Position numbers and translations under genes: made by a program
Assembly: GCF_000003605.2 (NCBI RefSeq)
Contig: NW_003131854.1
Location: forward strand, 400,057 to 453,948
Length of the DNA: 53,892 nucleotides
Direction of reading: 5' to 3'
Source: Saccoglossus kowalevskii
Lineage: Eukaryota; Hemichordata; Enteropneusta; Harrimaniidae
Part shown: piece after piece, positions 1-12,095 of the stretch
Position numbering within the stretch: the stretch's first letter is position 1
Layout of the letters: every line of letters begins with the position of its first letter
Notes under the pieces: model-generated
What the model was told of the DNA's origin: nothing
Database searches by the model: none
What the model saw: only the letters and a program-made list of their open reading frames with translations

Positions 1-2900
1 CACTGAATGCAGTGTCGCCATACTAGACGCAGTGTCGCCATACTTACGCAGTGTCGCCATACTTACACAGTGTCGCCATACTGGACACAGTGTCGCCATA
101 CTCGACGCAGTGTCGTCATACTCGACGCAGTTTCGCCATACTGAACGCAGTGTCGCCATACTGAACGCAGTGTCGCAATACTAGACGCAGTGTCGCAATA
201 CTGAACGCAGTGTCGCCATACTTACGCAGTGTCGCTATACTAGACGCAATTTCGCCATACTGGACACAGTGTCGCCATACTGGACGCAGTGTCGTCATAC
301 TCGACGCAGTGTCGCCATACTGAACACACAGTCGCCATACTAGACGCAGTGTCGCCATACTGGACACAGTGGCGTCATATTGGGCACAGGGACGTCATAT
401 TGAGCACATTGTCGTTATATTGGACGCAGTGTCGCCATACTGAACGCAGTGTCGCCATACTAGACGTAGTGTCGCAATACTGGACGCAGTGTCGCCATAC
501 TTACGCAGTGTCGCCATACTGGACGCAATTTCGCCATACTGGACAGAGTGTCGCAACACTGGACGCAGTGTCGTCATACTCGACGCAGTGTCGCCATACT
601 GAATGCATAGTCGCCATACTAGACGCAGTGTCACCATACTGGACACAGTGGCGTCATATTGGACGCAGTGTCGCCATACTGGACGCAGCGTCGTAATACT
701 GGACAGCAGTGTCGCCATACTGGACGCAGTGTCGCCATACTGGACGCAGCGTCGTCATACTGGACGCAGTGTTGTCATACTGAACGCAGTGTCGTCATAC
801 TGGACGCAGTGTCGCCGTACTGGACGCAGTGTCGCCATACTGGACGCAGTGTCACCATACTGAACGCAGTGTCGCCATACTGAACGCAGTGTCGCCATAC
901 TAGACGCAGTGTCGCAATACTGGACGCAGTGTCGCCATACTTACACAGTGTCGCCATACTGGACACAATTTCGCCATACTGGACACAGTGTCGCCATACT
1001 GGACGCAGTGTCGTCATACTAGACGCAGTGTCGCCATACTGAACGCATAGTCGCCATACTAGACGCAGTGTCGCCATACTGGACACAGTGGCGTCATATT
1101 GGGCACAGTGACGTCATATTGAGCACATTGCCGTTATATTGGACGCAGCGTCGCCATACTGGACACAGTGTCGCCATACTGGACGCAGTGTCGCCATACT
1201 GGACGCAGTTTCGCCATGCTGGACGCTGTGTTGCCATGCTGGACGCAGTTTCGCCATACTGGTCGCAGTTTCGCCATACTGGATGCAGTGTCGCCATACT
1301 GGACGCAGTGTCGCCATACTGGACGCAGCGTCGTAATACTGGACAGCAGTGTCGCCATACTGGACGCAGTGTCGCCATACTGGACGCAGCGTCGTCATAC
1401 TGGACGCAGTGTTGTCATACTGGACGCAGTGTTGTCATACTGAACGCAGTTTCGCCACACTGGACGCAGTGTCGCCATACTGGACACAGTGTCGCCACAC
1501 TGGACGCAGTGTCACCATACTGAACGCAGTGTCGCCACACTGAATGCAGTGTCGCCATACTAGACGCAGTGTCGCAATACTGGACGCAGTGTCACCATAC
1601 TTACGCAGTGTCGCCATACTGGACGCAATTTCGCCATACTGGACACAGTGTCGCCATACTGGACGCAGTGTCGTCACACTCGACGCAGTGTCGCCATACT
1701 GAACGCAGTGTCGCCATACTGAACGCAGTGTCGCCATACTAGACGCAGTGTCGCAATACTGGACGCAGTGTCGCCATACTTACGCAGTGTCGCTATACTG
1801 GACGCAATTTCGCCATCCTGGACACAGTGTCGCCATACTGGACGCAGTGTCGTCATATTCGACGCAGTGTCGCCACACTGAACGCATAGTCGCCATACTA
1901 GACGCAGTGTCGCCATACTGGACACAGTGGCGTCATATTGGGCACAGTGACGTCATATTGAGCACATTGTCGTTATACTGGACGCAGTGTTGTCATACTG
2001 GATGCAGTGTTGTCATACTGAACGCAGTTTCGCCATACTGGACGCAGTGTCGCCATACTGGACGCAGTGTCCCCATGCTGGACGCAGTGTCACCATACTG
2101 AACGCAGTGTCGCAATACTGGACGCAGTGTCGCCATACTGGACGCAATTTCGCCATACTGGACACAGTGTCGCCATACTGGACGCAGTGTCGTCATACTC
2201 GACGCAGTGTCGCCATACTAAACGCATAGTCGCCATACTAGACGCAGTGTCGCCATACTGGACACAGTGGCGTCATATTGGGCACAGTGACGTCATGATG
2301 AGCACATTGTCGTTATATTGGACGCAGTGCCGCCATACTGGACGCAGTGTCACCATACTGGACGCAGTGTCGCCATACTGGACGCAGCGTCGTAATACTG
2401 GACAGCAGTGTCGCCATACTGGACGCAGTGTCGCCATACTGGACGCAGCGTCGTCATACTGGACGCAGTGTTGTCAAACTGAACGCATTGTCGCCATACT
2501 GGACGCAGTGTCGCCATACTGGACGCAGCGTCGCCATACTGGATGCAGTGTCACCATACCGAACGCAGTTTCGCCATACTGAACGCAGTGTCGCCATACT
2601 AGACGCAGTGTCGCAATACTGGACGCAGTGTCGCCATACTGGACGCAATTTCGCCATACTGGACACAGTGTCGCCATACTGGACGCAGTGTCGTCATACT
2701 CGACGCAGTGTCGCCATACTGAACGCATAGTCGCCATACTAGACGCAGTGTCGCCATACTGGACACAGTGGCGTCATATTTTGCACAGTGACGTCATATT
2801 GAGCACATTGTCGTTATATTGGACGCAGTGCCGCCATACTGGACGCAGTGTCACCATACTGGACGCAGTGTCGCCATACTGGACGCAGTGTCGCCATACT
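1..2900. repeat. 20-bp tandem satellite array with higher-order repeats
   Basis: About 145 head-to-tail copies of a 20-bp monomer, consensus GGACGCAGTGTCGCCATACT. The array is already running at base 1, so its left end lies outside the window, and it stops cleanly near 2900. Monomers vary at fixed places (GTC to GTT, GCC to GTC or GCA, GGA to AGA or GAA). Some lack two bases (CTTACGCAGTGTCGCCATA) and one class has an extra base (GGACAGCAG...). Blocks of variants recur in the same order: one five-monomer block is repeated at about 681-780, 1321-1420 and 2381-2480, and a three-monomer block with GGCGTCATATT / GACGTCATATT / TCGTTATATT recurs at about 361, 1081, 1921, 2261 and 2761. This shows amplification of multi-monomer units. 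Open frames through the array on both strands are a by-product of a monomer poor in stop codons and are not genes. Confidence 0.98.
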
Positions 2901-3419
2901 TGCTAAATACCATCGATCGGATCGTAACACAAAGTTTTCACTGGAATAGTTCATCAGTACCATGGATTATGTGACATGTATACTCATTCATTGGTAATCA
3001 TGTAATTGGCGGCCTGAAGTCTTCTTTTACCAGATTGTAAAATAGTCCCGAGGGTACGTCGTGACTGGCTAACCAGCTTCAAATTTGACAATCTCGCGTG
3101 GAGCGAGTTTAGAACGTTATGAATCGTGACTTACCGGCGCCGTTTTAACTGTGTGTTTTTTTTCTTGCTATATTTCTGACTTCTCACACATGAACATAGC
3201 ATGAACTGAGTAACGTTTTATATGAATTGATTTTGGATGTAAGTAAACCACTGTTAGCCACTGAATAATCTGTGTAGCACCAGTAGAATGCAAAGCGGAT
3301 GCGAGGGACTTCCACCAAATTGATGTATCGAACTATCAATGATGGTCCCAAATCGCTTAGCCCGGAAACCAAGCACAGTATCGACTCGACCATCTCGACA
3401 CCCCCCACGAATGTTAGTT

Positions 3420-3611
3420 TGACTGAGCTTGCCATTGCCCTATACCGGTTATTACTTTACTGTGATGGTAGATGGCAACGAGGCGGGAGTCAATCAAACT
3501 ACACGAATCTATATTACAGAAATAAAACAGGCCGGGAATCATTCATTCAATCTAACTGTATTGGCCTGTATAGATTTCAAAGCGGGTGAAACAATTGTAG
3601 TGGTGGTATAA
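3420..3611 (+). pseudogene. Possible C1q-like beta-sandwich fragment
   Basis: From about 3423 the frame reads through to TAA at 3609-3611, with a stop just upstream (TGA at 3420). The peptide contains GYYFTVMVDG, then TRIYITEIKQ, then LACIDFKAGETIVVVV. The spacing and pattern resemble the middle and late strands of a C1q domain (GxYxFxV ... VLxLxxGDxVxV), a family strongly expanded in molluscs. The first strands would have to be in another frame or exon: the adjacent frame is open from 3299 to about 3460, which would need a frameshift or a splice. The last 10-20 residues of a C1q domain are missing. I saw no good splice sites. It could be a decayed gene relic or chance. Confidence 0.25.
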
Positions 3612-4104
3612 TTGTTATGTTACAGGTGACAGTTCTGAAGGCGCTGAAAATGGTCTATTGAGTCATTCTTTGCGTGGCAAGCATATTATTAAATCATCCT
3701 TTGCCGTTCATGTAAACATGTAATGTTTTATCACAAATCAGGTATCAACTAGTTGTATCGTCACAGTCGGTTTAACATTAAGAGAACACGACAATAAACA
3801 AATACTAAATAACAATAGAATTCAGTGGTCCAGAGATTATTTACATTACATATCCCCGGGTTATGTACACGCGACCTATTTTTACTTTTTTTTGCAAAGG
3901 TAAATTGTTATCATACATAATTTCACAAAACTTGATTTGTTAATGAAATGGGACAAACGTGTCGCTGGAAGCAGACCAGGGAAAGTGTCGACTGTGATTA
4001 TCATTGTCGTTAAATGTCATTAACATTAAATTTTTAATTAGTGAGACGTCATGATGTCTAATTTGTTAATTTATTTTTCAAATTCTATAATAGTTTACTT
4101 AACT

Positions 4105-4177
4105 GTAAATAAACAAGCTTGTCTCTGATTGGTGTAACTGGCAGTTGTTTGGAATGGGTAGCCAATCAGATACAATC
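4105..4177 (-). repeat. CCAAT hairpin repeat, copy A (reverse orientation)
   Basis: Read on the minus strand this begins TTGTATCTGATTGGCTACC and ends with ACCAATCAGAGACAAG and GTTTATTT. It is the same sequence family as the copies at 4985 and 23577. The element folds back on itself through CTGATTGG and CCAATCAG. No coding potential. Confidence 0.7.
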
Positions 4178-4984
4178 TAGTAAGTAGCTTTGTGCTCTCT
4201 CCGTCCGAGGTGCGCGATGTTCAATCTCAGACTAGTAATAGCAGTTGTATAATTGTATTACTAGTCAGAGGTTCATTGCAGAAAAAAAAACAATTAACAG
4301 AACCTTTTGTGTATTTCTATTGTGATGCAAATCCCTGTTCAGGTGTGTGCCAACTTATCACGAGAACAAGCATCGGAGTTTGAAATTTCTAAAATATAAT
4401 AAGCAACATTATTCGTTTCTGACGCATTATCGCAGGGGCATTGTCCATTAAAGTGTGCTATATATTGGATATAGTTAGACATTCTAATTAGAGTGGGGAC
4501 CTTTTGTGAAGGGACCGTGACACAATCTATACTTTCTACTTATTCTTCAATTTTCGATATAAAGAAATCATACAGTGAATTGAAAAAAAAAATGTAATGA
4601 ATTTCCACAATGAACATAAAAGTTCATATAATTTATACTATTTTTAAACTACGAAGTTGTATTAAACTACCGAACAACATCACCATGTGATTTCTACTCT
4701 TTGCAGAAAAGAAGATGAATTTATGACAGATGTTATATCCAAAACTTAAAAATAAATATTGCTATCCCGGAGCGTTTTAACTTACAATGTCATTTAATCA
4801 AATAATTGATTTTCATTGACGCCGTACTGACTGAGAAAGCAGTCGTTTGTTATCAATTGTATATATTGATGAGTGACCTGTCACCAAAGTGAAATGTTTC
4901 AATATTTCCGCTCAGCAAGCATTTCTATATACTTTTTCCCTCACAGTCGAGTTAATACACAGAAAAAACCCGCAGCTACTTAAA

Positions 4985-5056
4985 AGACTGTGTCTGATTG
5001 GATACCCGGCCCTGACATCTAGCACTCAGACCAATCAGAGAGCAGCTTGTTTGCGG
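4985..5056 (+). repeat. CCAAT hairpin repeat, copy B
   Basis: Begins TGTGTCTGATTGGATACCC and ends AGACCAATCAGAGAGCAGC then TTGTTTGCGG. It aligns over about 70 bases with the copy at 23577, allowing a gap of a few bases in the loop. The inverted arms are CTGATTGG and CCAATCAG. Confidence 0.75.
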
Positions 5057-5130
5057 ATAGTTTTGAACGTATCAAATTCTGCCTTGTATATTTTCTTCGA
5101 TTGAATTGCAAATACACTATTGATATAAAT

Positions 5131-5146
5131 CGCGCCATCTAGTGGT
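5131..5146 (-). promoter_or_regulatory. CTCF-like binding motif
   Basis: On the minus strand the sequence reads CACCACTAGATGGCGCG. The core CCACTAGATGGCGC matches the bilaterian CTCF core (CCACyAGrkGGCGC). A single motif match in 54 kb can arise by chance, so binding is not shown. Confidence 0.35.
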
Positions 5147-6930
5147 GATGCATTTCAGTGACGTAAAAGGGTGCAAGGAACGCTGTTTACGATATTGTTT
5201 TGATCAGTGAATATATATTCTTTTTTTATAAATTAGATATATATATAAATGACGACCAACTTCATAGCCAACAGGGTTGTCTAATCGGACGACGTTCTTA
5301 CATCCAACTACTCCATTAATTGTGACGTCACATACGCTTTTTAGTACGATATTGTCTTCTCCGAATTGTTTTTAGTTAATAATGCATGTTATGGTATCAG
5401 TATTGATTGGGGTTGTAGTAAATATATGCCACAAACCCCTCAAGCAACAAGTGACGATGATTTAACAGGTACATGCCTCGTATATCAAGTGTTTCGACAG
5501 AATTATTGGATCCTAAACTAAAGTGTGGTACGCGGCGACGGAGACGTTGAATGAACGTTAAAGCAATACGATAATACCCCGTATGTAAGGTAATTATGGT
5601 CTCAATGTAGATAGCAGTGCTAGTATATACCCCACAAATCCCTCGGGTACTATTTCATACTTTGGCATGGCGTTTTTTGAAAGAAAAACGATTTTAGGAA
5701 AAAAACACGTTCTAGCCCATTTTGTTTACGACACTTTGTGTGTGTACAAATCAATCAGTTAAGGAGCTCGATGCTAATCCGTGTCAATGTGAGGGGTAAC
5801 TCATTAAATGACGTACTCGTGCGTGTACGACACAAGACTCGACACTCACTAATAAGATTGGTATACAATTTTGAAACATAACCGTTTACTGCGAATATAT
5901 GGTTGACATTCCAAATCAAACACGCACCGAAAAGACTAGACGTCAAAAACGTCTTTTGCATACGTCTATTCAGAAATGTTACCAAATTACGATTCAGAAT
6001 ATAGGATTACGAATACGAGACAAACTTGTACTTGTGTTCTTGATTATCATTTGATATTCTGTTACTTCAACTTCATTATGTTTAGGAAATGTAGTCAGAT
6101 ATACTTCCCATGCATTTGCTGTTGATAATGTACGTTGATAACCAATGTTGAGAATAACCTACAATTTACTTTTCAATATCAATATAGAAAAAAAATCACA
6201 GAAATAACATACAACTCAATATTCGGCATACAATCAATAATGACCGGTCCCATGACGTTATAATCCATGTTGCAGACATGTCGATAATGCAGAATCAATA
6301 GCTACGTTACGAGGTTTTGGCACGTGCCGAATGTTTTCTATCCTACGTGTTCGCTAAGAGATTGCAGCAGTTGCGTTCGTGCTAACCAGGACCGCATCGG
6401 GGCTTACTTAGGACCCACTTGGCTCATGCCGAAACCACGCCAATCGTCATTCGTCAATCCGTTAAACCAAATATGACAGACGATAGGCATGTTCTAGTAA
6501 TCTGTTCTGTAATGCTATCCGTTATTTAAAAAAACAATCATACAAAAAAAAAACCCACAAAAGAACAACAAATAATTCGAAGAGTAGTATTTTTTTATGT
6601 CGATAATAAACGACTGCAGCATAAATATGCGTCGCCGACAGCGTTCTGCACTCATTTTGTTCACGTCGGGCGCTGGTATTCAAACCAGCACGGTTATTTG
6701 TACGGCGTGAAAACGTATACAGGGTACTTATTGGTGAATACTGTAGTTTTACCAAGATAAGACAGTATAACTGTCATAACAAACTTCAGGAATCAATATA
6801 TATTCTCTTAATATGACGATTGTCGACCCCAGTTTGACACAGTCTGCATATTTCAACTAGACGAGTCTAATATACTCCGTTATACTCAAGATAAAAAACG
6901 ATCACAAGAAAAACACCCGTTCTGTCATTG

Positions 6931-7173
6931 ACGGGTAATCATGTTAATTTGTATTGAACTAAGTAGACCTTACTATGCTACAAGTCCATACATTTACTTG
7001 TACTCTGTATACTGAGAACAAGTACGGGGAACACGTAGGCGATTGAGATTTAACAATAATAAGCCCGTGGAGAAATCGGCGTTGACTATTTATTAGTAGA
7101 TGTGTTTTGACCTTTCTAAGATATACCAGTGACACACGCATGTGACGGTGAACACGATGTTAATACATGTGAC
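6931..7173. repeat. Interspersed repeat, copy 1 of a ~240-bp pair
   Basis: Aligns in the same orientation with 9015-9246 over almost its whole length. Shared blocks include CTCTGTATACTG, AACA(A)GTAGGCGAT.GAGATTT, AATAATAAG, GATGTGTTTT, CCTTTCTAA and GACACA.G.ATGTGAC.GTGAACACGA. The copies have diverged by many substitutions and small gaps, as expected of old interspersed repeats or an old local duplication. Short minus-strand open frames in both copies look alike only because the DNA is homologous. I do not recognise the family. Confidence 0.8.
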
Positions 7174-9014
7174 TCTGATGGTACCGTGCTTTTTAGTAAC
7201 GGTGATGCATTAGGAAGGGATAGCTGGTATAGGTTACAAAAAACCAGAAACAATATTTTACGTGAAATACAAGAACAGTTTTTATAATAATATATATGTG
7301 TTTACAGTTTACTATCATAACAAATGCCTAATTACGTTTTACGAAATTGTTCATTACTTAGACAACAAAACTGAATCGATACGACCACAAAGTATGTCTT
7401 TACGAGGTTCAGATAACCTAAATCTGTCATTACGGCCTGCTTCTGAGTATTGATTGTCCGTTAGGTCATCGACAGGCTCGTTTCCACCACTCGCATGATC
7501 AAGTTATACGCCTGTTAAGCGTCCGTAGGGTTTTTTAACGCCGTAGGGTTATCGGCACCATTAAACAGTGTTCTAGGTAGTCTGGTTTTGGTTGTATTGA
7601 GTCAAGCTATCCACCAATAAATGCCACAATGCAAGTCGACAATAGATAAACACAGAATTATTTATATGATAAAGTGACACATTATTGATACACCCAATTG
7701 GGAAAATAAGATTTTTGCAAGTCTATGAAATAGTTGGGGGATGTATAACTAAAATCATGATTCCACACTGAGTATCAGATGTGTGAGATGGAACTTGTGG
7801 AATATTTTTTTTCTTCTTTTTCAAATTTTGGAAATGACCTTTGAAATACTGATACACATCTTATCATGACGGATTTTTTTTAGTTGTAAACGGGTACCGT
7901 CAGTGAGTCGACAGTAATCAAAGTACATTGCGCTGTTCAGGTCGAGATGAATCAAATTAACAACATACTACAAAGTAATACAATGAACTAAAATATACAA
8001 CGATTGTTAATACCTCACTCCAATCACATTTCACAAACTAAGTTTATAATATCGTATACAAATATGACGCCATGTGTATTGCAAATTATTAAATTATACC
8101 ACGTTTTTACATAGCTACACATATCGGAAAAGTTGACGAAGCATTACTTGTATATATGGTAGTCCATCATTTCAAACCACGTGGTTTTCTCTAATATTTC
8201 CCCCCATAAATATGGTTATTCTTGTATCAAAACAGCTTGAATTAAAATTATGATACACCTTACAAAAACAATTCCGATGAAAAAGAGAATTACATCGTTT
8301 GCGTATCGGTACCATCTGAAATGGCAAATACTGCCAATGTTCTTTTAATATCACTGTTTGTGTCGACCACAAATTTTAAGGTAATTCAGGGTCGTAGTGG
8401 AAGCTTTTTATGTAAACATAAAATAATTGACATAATCATTTATTCCATCTCGATGGAAAGGTAAAACATAGGAAGTCCCATATGTAAACTTGTTTTGGTT
8501 TAAATCTATCTAACATAACTATGTCATTTTCAGTCGAAACATCAAAAATGTTGACTTTTCTTAAGCATTTAAAAACAAACTTGGGGACAATTTCATACAC
8601 ACTGAGTGGACCTATATTGCCTAATTAAATTATATTTCAACTAACTATAAAATTAAATAGATAATAAATGAGCAACTGGTGCAGAGCAAAATAGGAACGA
8701 ATTTCTCTTAATCACAACAGACATGATATCAAGCTTTTTGGTCAAAAAAGAAGGTAAATGATTTGTTTGCCCATTCTGAAATATGCATTAAGTATTTTCA
8801 TTTAAAATTCGTACATTGATGACAAAATTGAGTTACAGATTAAGCGCACCATTTTTTAAATCAGGCTGGAGTAGATTTCTCGTCATAATTATCAATATCT
8901 TTTAATTAAACACAATTAACATTGACTTCAAAAAATAGCTTAATTTCATTAAAAACTGGCAACAAGACATGTGAATGAAAGATTTCATGCTTGCATCTAT
9001 ACCACATCACATGG

Positions 9015-9246
9015 ACGAGTAATCACGTTTAATTGTATTGACCCAAGTTGGCCTTATATCTATGTTAAAAGTTCATACATTCATTCGTACTCTGTATACT
9101 GTGAGTAAGTCCGGGAACAAGTAGGCGATAGAGATTTGAAATAATAAGTCCACTGAGAAATCTGACTATTTACTAGATGTGTTTTCGCCTTTCTAATATT
9201 TACCATTGACACATGTATGTGACAGTGAACACGAAATACATGTGAC
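9015..9246. repeat. Interspersed repeat, copy 2 of a ~240-bp pair
   Basis: Partner of 6931-7173, about 2.1 kb away and in direct orientation. The similarity starts at (A)CGAGTAATCACG and ends at ATACATGTGACC, and the sequence on either side is unrelated. That argues for two insertions of a dispersed element, perhaps SINE-like or a MITE. I saw no tRNA-like head, terminal inverted repeats or poly-A tail. Confidence 0.8.
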
Positions 9247-10121
9247 CTTTTCGTAGTGTTGCATACCTGTGTATGTATTGGTGGCGACAAGGGGTTAAAA
9301 CAACACGTCACGCCCGTACTAAGACATTTACTTATCACGACACAGATAAAAAAAAGTCTAATTATATCTCAATGAAGCCCGATAACGCTTTCAAGCTGCT
9401 CACAGTCAGATATACGTCTGCTGTCAACCGATAGTGATTTGTTTGTTCCATTTAATTTCACGGGGAGAGTTCCAATATACACGGTACGTTGTTATGGTAT
9501 ATTGAAGGACATTCTATGAAGATGCAAATGAATAAACGTTCTTCCTGTTACGTCACGCGCCTTTAGTTTAAATATATAATTAAGTCAATAACGCTAATAA
9601 TAAAACGCCCCATAACACCGCGATAAAGCTTTTCGGTTTTCGACATTGTGAAATTCTTTCGTTTTTATACAAGTAAAATCATATTTATTATTGTTCATAC
9701 ATGAGTACTATTGTTGAACACACTACACAGTTTCTAATTTCATCCAGCTTATTTCAGTCATAATTTAAGACAAATAAAACGCGAAAATATAGAGAATATA
9801 TCTTTTTTCTGTAATATTCTTGTGTAATCGGTTATTTATGGTGAATAGAGAATACATTTCGTAATGAATTATTTTTACTATAAATAATTATTTATTATTG
9901 TTAATATTATTATTTTAAATTATTTTGTCAAAATCATTTATTTCCAAAAACGAAACAATTTCACAATGTCTAAAACGGAATGTCTTTATCGTAGTGTTTC
10001 ATTCACAATTAAATTTGTGTAAATGGACGTGCTCCTCCCTGACAAGGACCATGTATCACCACCACATTAAAACACTCTGTAATTGTGATAATTTGTAAAT
10101 CAAAAATTAACATAAACTCAC

Positions 10122-10219
10122 ATCATCCCATGTAAAGCTGACTAAGGGTCTAGTTAAAGAAAATATATCATCCATTTTGTAGTCAACTATGCCAGGCAAC
10201 ACTGTGCTGAGTTTCGGTC
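10122..10219 (-). CDS. Gyc88E: Atypical soluble guanylate cyclase, coding exon 2 (HNOBA segment)
   Basis: A 98-bp internal exon recognised by its product and its splice sites. On the minus strand it is preceded by TTTATTTTATTTTTGCAG and followed by the donor GTGAGT. The first two bases (GA) complete the Gly codon split after the last G of exon 1, and the next 32 codons read PKLSTVLPGIVDYKMD then DIFSLTRPLVSFTWDD, ending in phase 0. This fits the HNOBA (PAS-like) region of soluble guanylate cyclases, where the strand FDxDLxIRxxG is followed by a 'LPxLxGxxLxxxFxLxRPxIxFxW' pattern. It continues exon 1 (26606-27290) without loss or gain of residues. The next exon should begin in phase 0 with a segment such as (I/V)xxHTNxxFEV; it was not found in the window. 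The Gyc88E label is by family resemblance. Confidence 0.85.
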
Positions 10220-11256
10220 CTGCAAAAATAAAATAAACAATGTTTTTAAATAATTAATATTCATTCATTCAGACGACGTTCGATTTAAATCTTTTGTTAT
10301 ACTGCACACGGATATCCAGTTACTAGGAGCAGAGACATTATTATTTTCAGATTGCATATAAACATAGCAGCACTCTTCGGTTGATGTTAGCGCCTGTTTC
10401 CCGGGTTCCGATACACGGCGAAGCCCATAATTAACCAGGAGAGGACAGGCACAGGCAGTGGCTAAGCTGAGTAGTCAAACATATATTGTGTTCGTATCCC
10501 ATGGCGAACGTACGTGCGAGAGAACACAACCGAGATTATAAATGAGACTTCAAACTCGCATTCTGAGTAATTACACTTATGTCTGAATGATGAACCTAAT
10601 ATTCACTTATAGATGGATGGTACCATATTCATATTCATGCGCGATTTAACACTTTCACCATTCATTGCGCGTAAAAGCACATTGCCAAACCCGCCTATCC
10701 GTACGCAGGTTAAGTAGTTGCTCGTAAACAACGCATGCATCGTTAGAATGGATTAGTTTCGCCTGGTACGAAGTACAAGAAGACGATTCATGCACGTATC
10801 CAAGCCTGAGGAGATTATCCATTTCATAAAATGACCACAATCAGAGAATTATGGCTCCATTATGAGCCGAGTAGTCATATATTAAATGGAGACGTACTTT
10901 AGAAAGTTCTCTTTATTCACGTTGAGTTGAGGTACATAATTGTACCGTGCTACTACCTCTTGTGACATTTGTATTATACATATTGCCGATAGGAATATGG
11001 TCGATACGGGTGCGCATTACAGCAGTCTACGTGTTGACATAAACCAGTGTGCTAGTAAGAGCCGACCGGCGATTCATGTGTATAAAATAACAACGATGAC
11101 GCCTCTAGAGGGTAGAGCTTCCAGTTACGTAAGACAACTAAAGATTCTTTAGTTCTCTGAGCAGTTACTAACTCACGTTCCATGAAAATTTACTGAGAAA
11201 CATTAACAACATGACATTGACAACTCACGATTGCCTCGGTGATGCGCGATTAGGCG

Positions 11257-11297
11257 TTGGAATGTTGACATCATTTTTGGAATGTTGACATCTTTTT
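11257..11297. repeat. Two-copy 20-bp tandem duplication
   Basis: TTGGAATGTTGACATCATTT is followed at once by a near-identical copy ending TCTTTT. It is a small local duplication without coding meaning. A second small tandem duplication (26-bp period around TTTTAGTGCTAACTATT) lies at about 11495-11540. Confidence 0.8.
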
Positions 11298-12095
11298 ATA
11301 ACATTTGCTGACGAAATGCGAGGTTAATTAAAAGCCCAATAACGATGCCATGGGCCAATATTGTCTATCATTGTTGTTGTAGGAGGGGTTTCTGAAGTCT
11401 AACGACAATGAAGATGGCACTATTTAGTTTATTTGTGTGATTGTGAAAACAATATAATTACACAAGTAAAACAAGATTCGTATTTCAGTAATTGAATTTT
11501 AGTGCTAACTATTTGAGTTGAGTTTTAGTGCTAACTATTCAGCTCAGTTACACAACATGCCTAATAAAACGCGTTTTGTTCCAAAATGTTTCATATAGTT
11601 ACTTTGTCTATGTATATTTTACCTCGCTCCAGCGCCCGTAAGTAACGAGAATTGGGGAAATCACAGAAGAAACTAATGATCCTAACTATAGAAGCTCATT
11701 CACAAATCATTGAGTCAATTACCTGCACTGTTCGTTATATGGGAGTCGTATGTTTAATTACTCTCACCTCTGTACTCATAATGTGAATGCATCTCGTTAT
11801 CAACAAACACACAACTTCGCTAAATGACTTTACTGAAATATATTTTCACACAATGCCAATACGATAAAAAGGCATACATTAATTCATTCGATGCTTCGTA
11901 TAAGTTATAGTAGCCAAACAACTTTCATCTACCCCAAAAGCGATTATCGCCATACTCAAAATTATGGGGATAGCGTGTAATTTCAGTAGTCTTGGTCTAC
12001 CGCCGGAAAGTCGATCTGACAGAGAAACATAGACAAATGCCGATTTTCAGATTAGCTCCACGTTCAAAATGAACACAATAATCATAGAAATCGAT

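Larger units (their letters stand above)
2901..10121. other. Non-coding stretch, probably intron 2 of the cyclase gene
   Basis: AT-rich sequence with no convincing coding exon on either strand. I looked on the minus strand for the next expected cyclase segments (the rest of HNOBA, the signalling helix, and the cyclase core with its GDAY-type motif) and found none. If the gene is intact, this stretch and the satellite to its left are intron. It contains a duplicated ~240-bp repeat, two CCAAT hairpin repeats, a CTCF-like site and a weak C1q-like fragment, all listed separately. I see nothing else in it. Confidence 0.6.

Noticed and set aside
116-2906. Many open frames of 60-170 codons on both strands encoding repetitive WTQCRHTGRSV/SSMATLRPVWRHCVQYG-type peptides
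   Set aside because: They are translations of the 20-bp satellite in different frames. The same DNA is open on both strands because the monomer lacks stops, and there is no unique coding sequence or start context.
10940-11152. Frame containing VDTGAHYS, reminiscent of a retropepsin active site
   Set aside because: Only the short motif fits. The flanking strands and the rest of a protease or Gag-Pol are absent, and the frame is 70 codons long in random-looking sequence.
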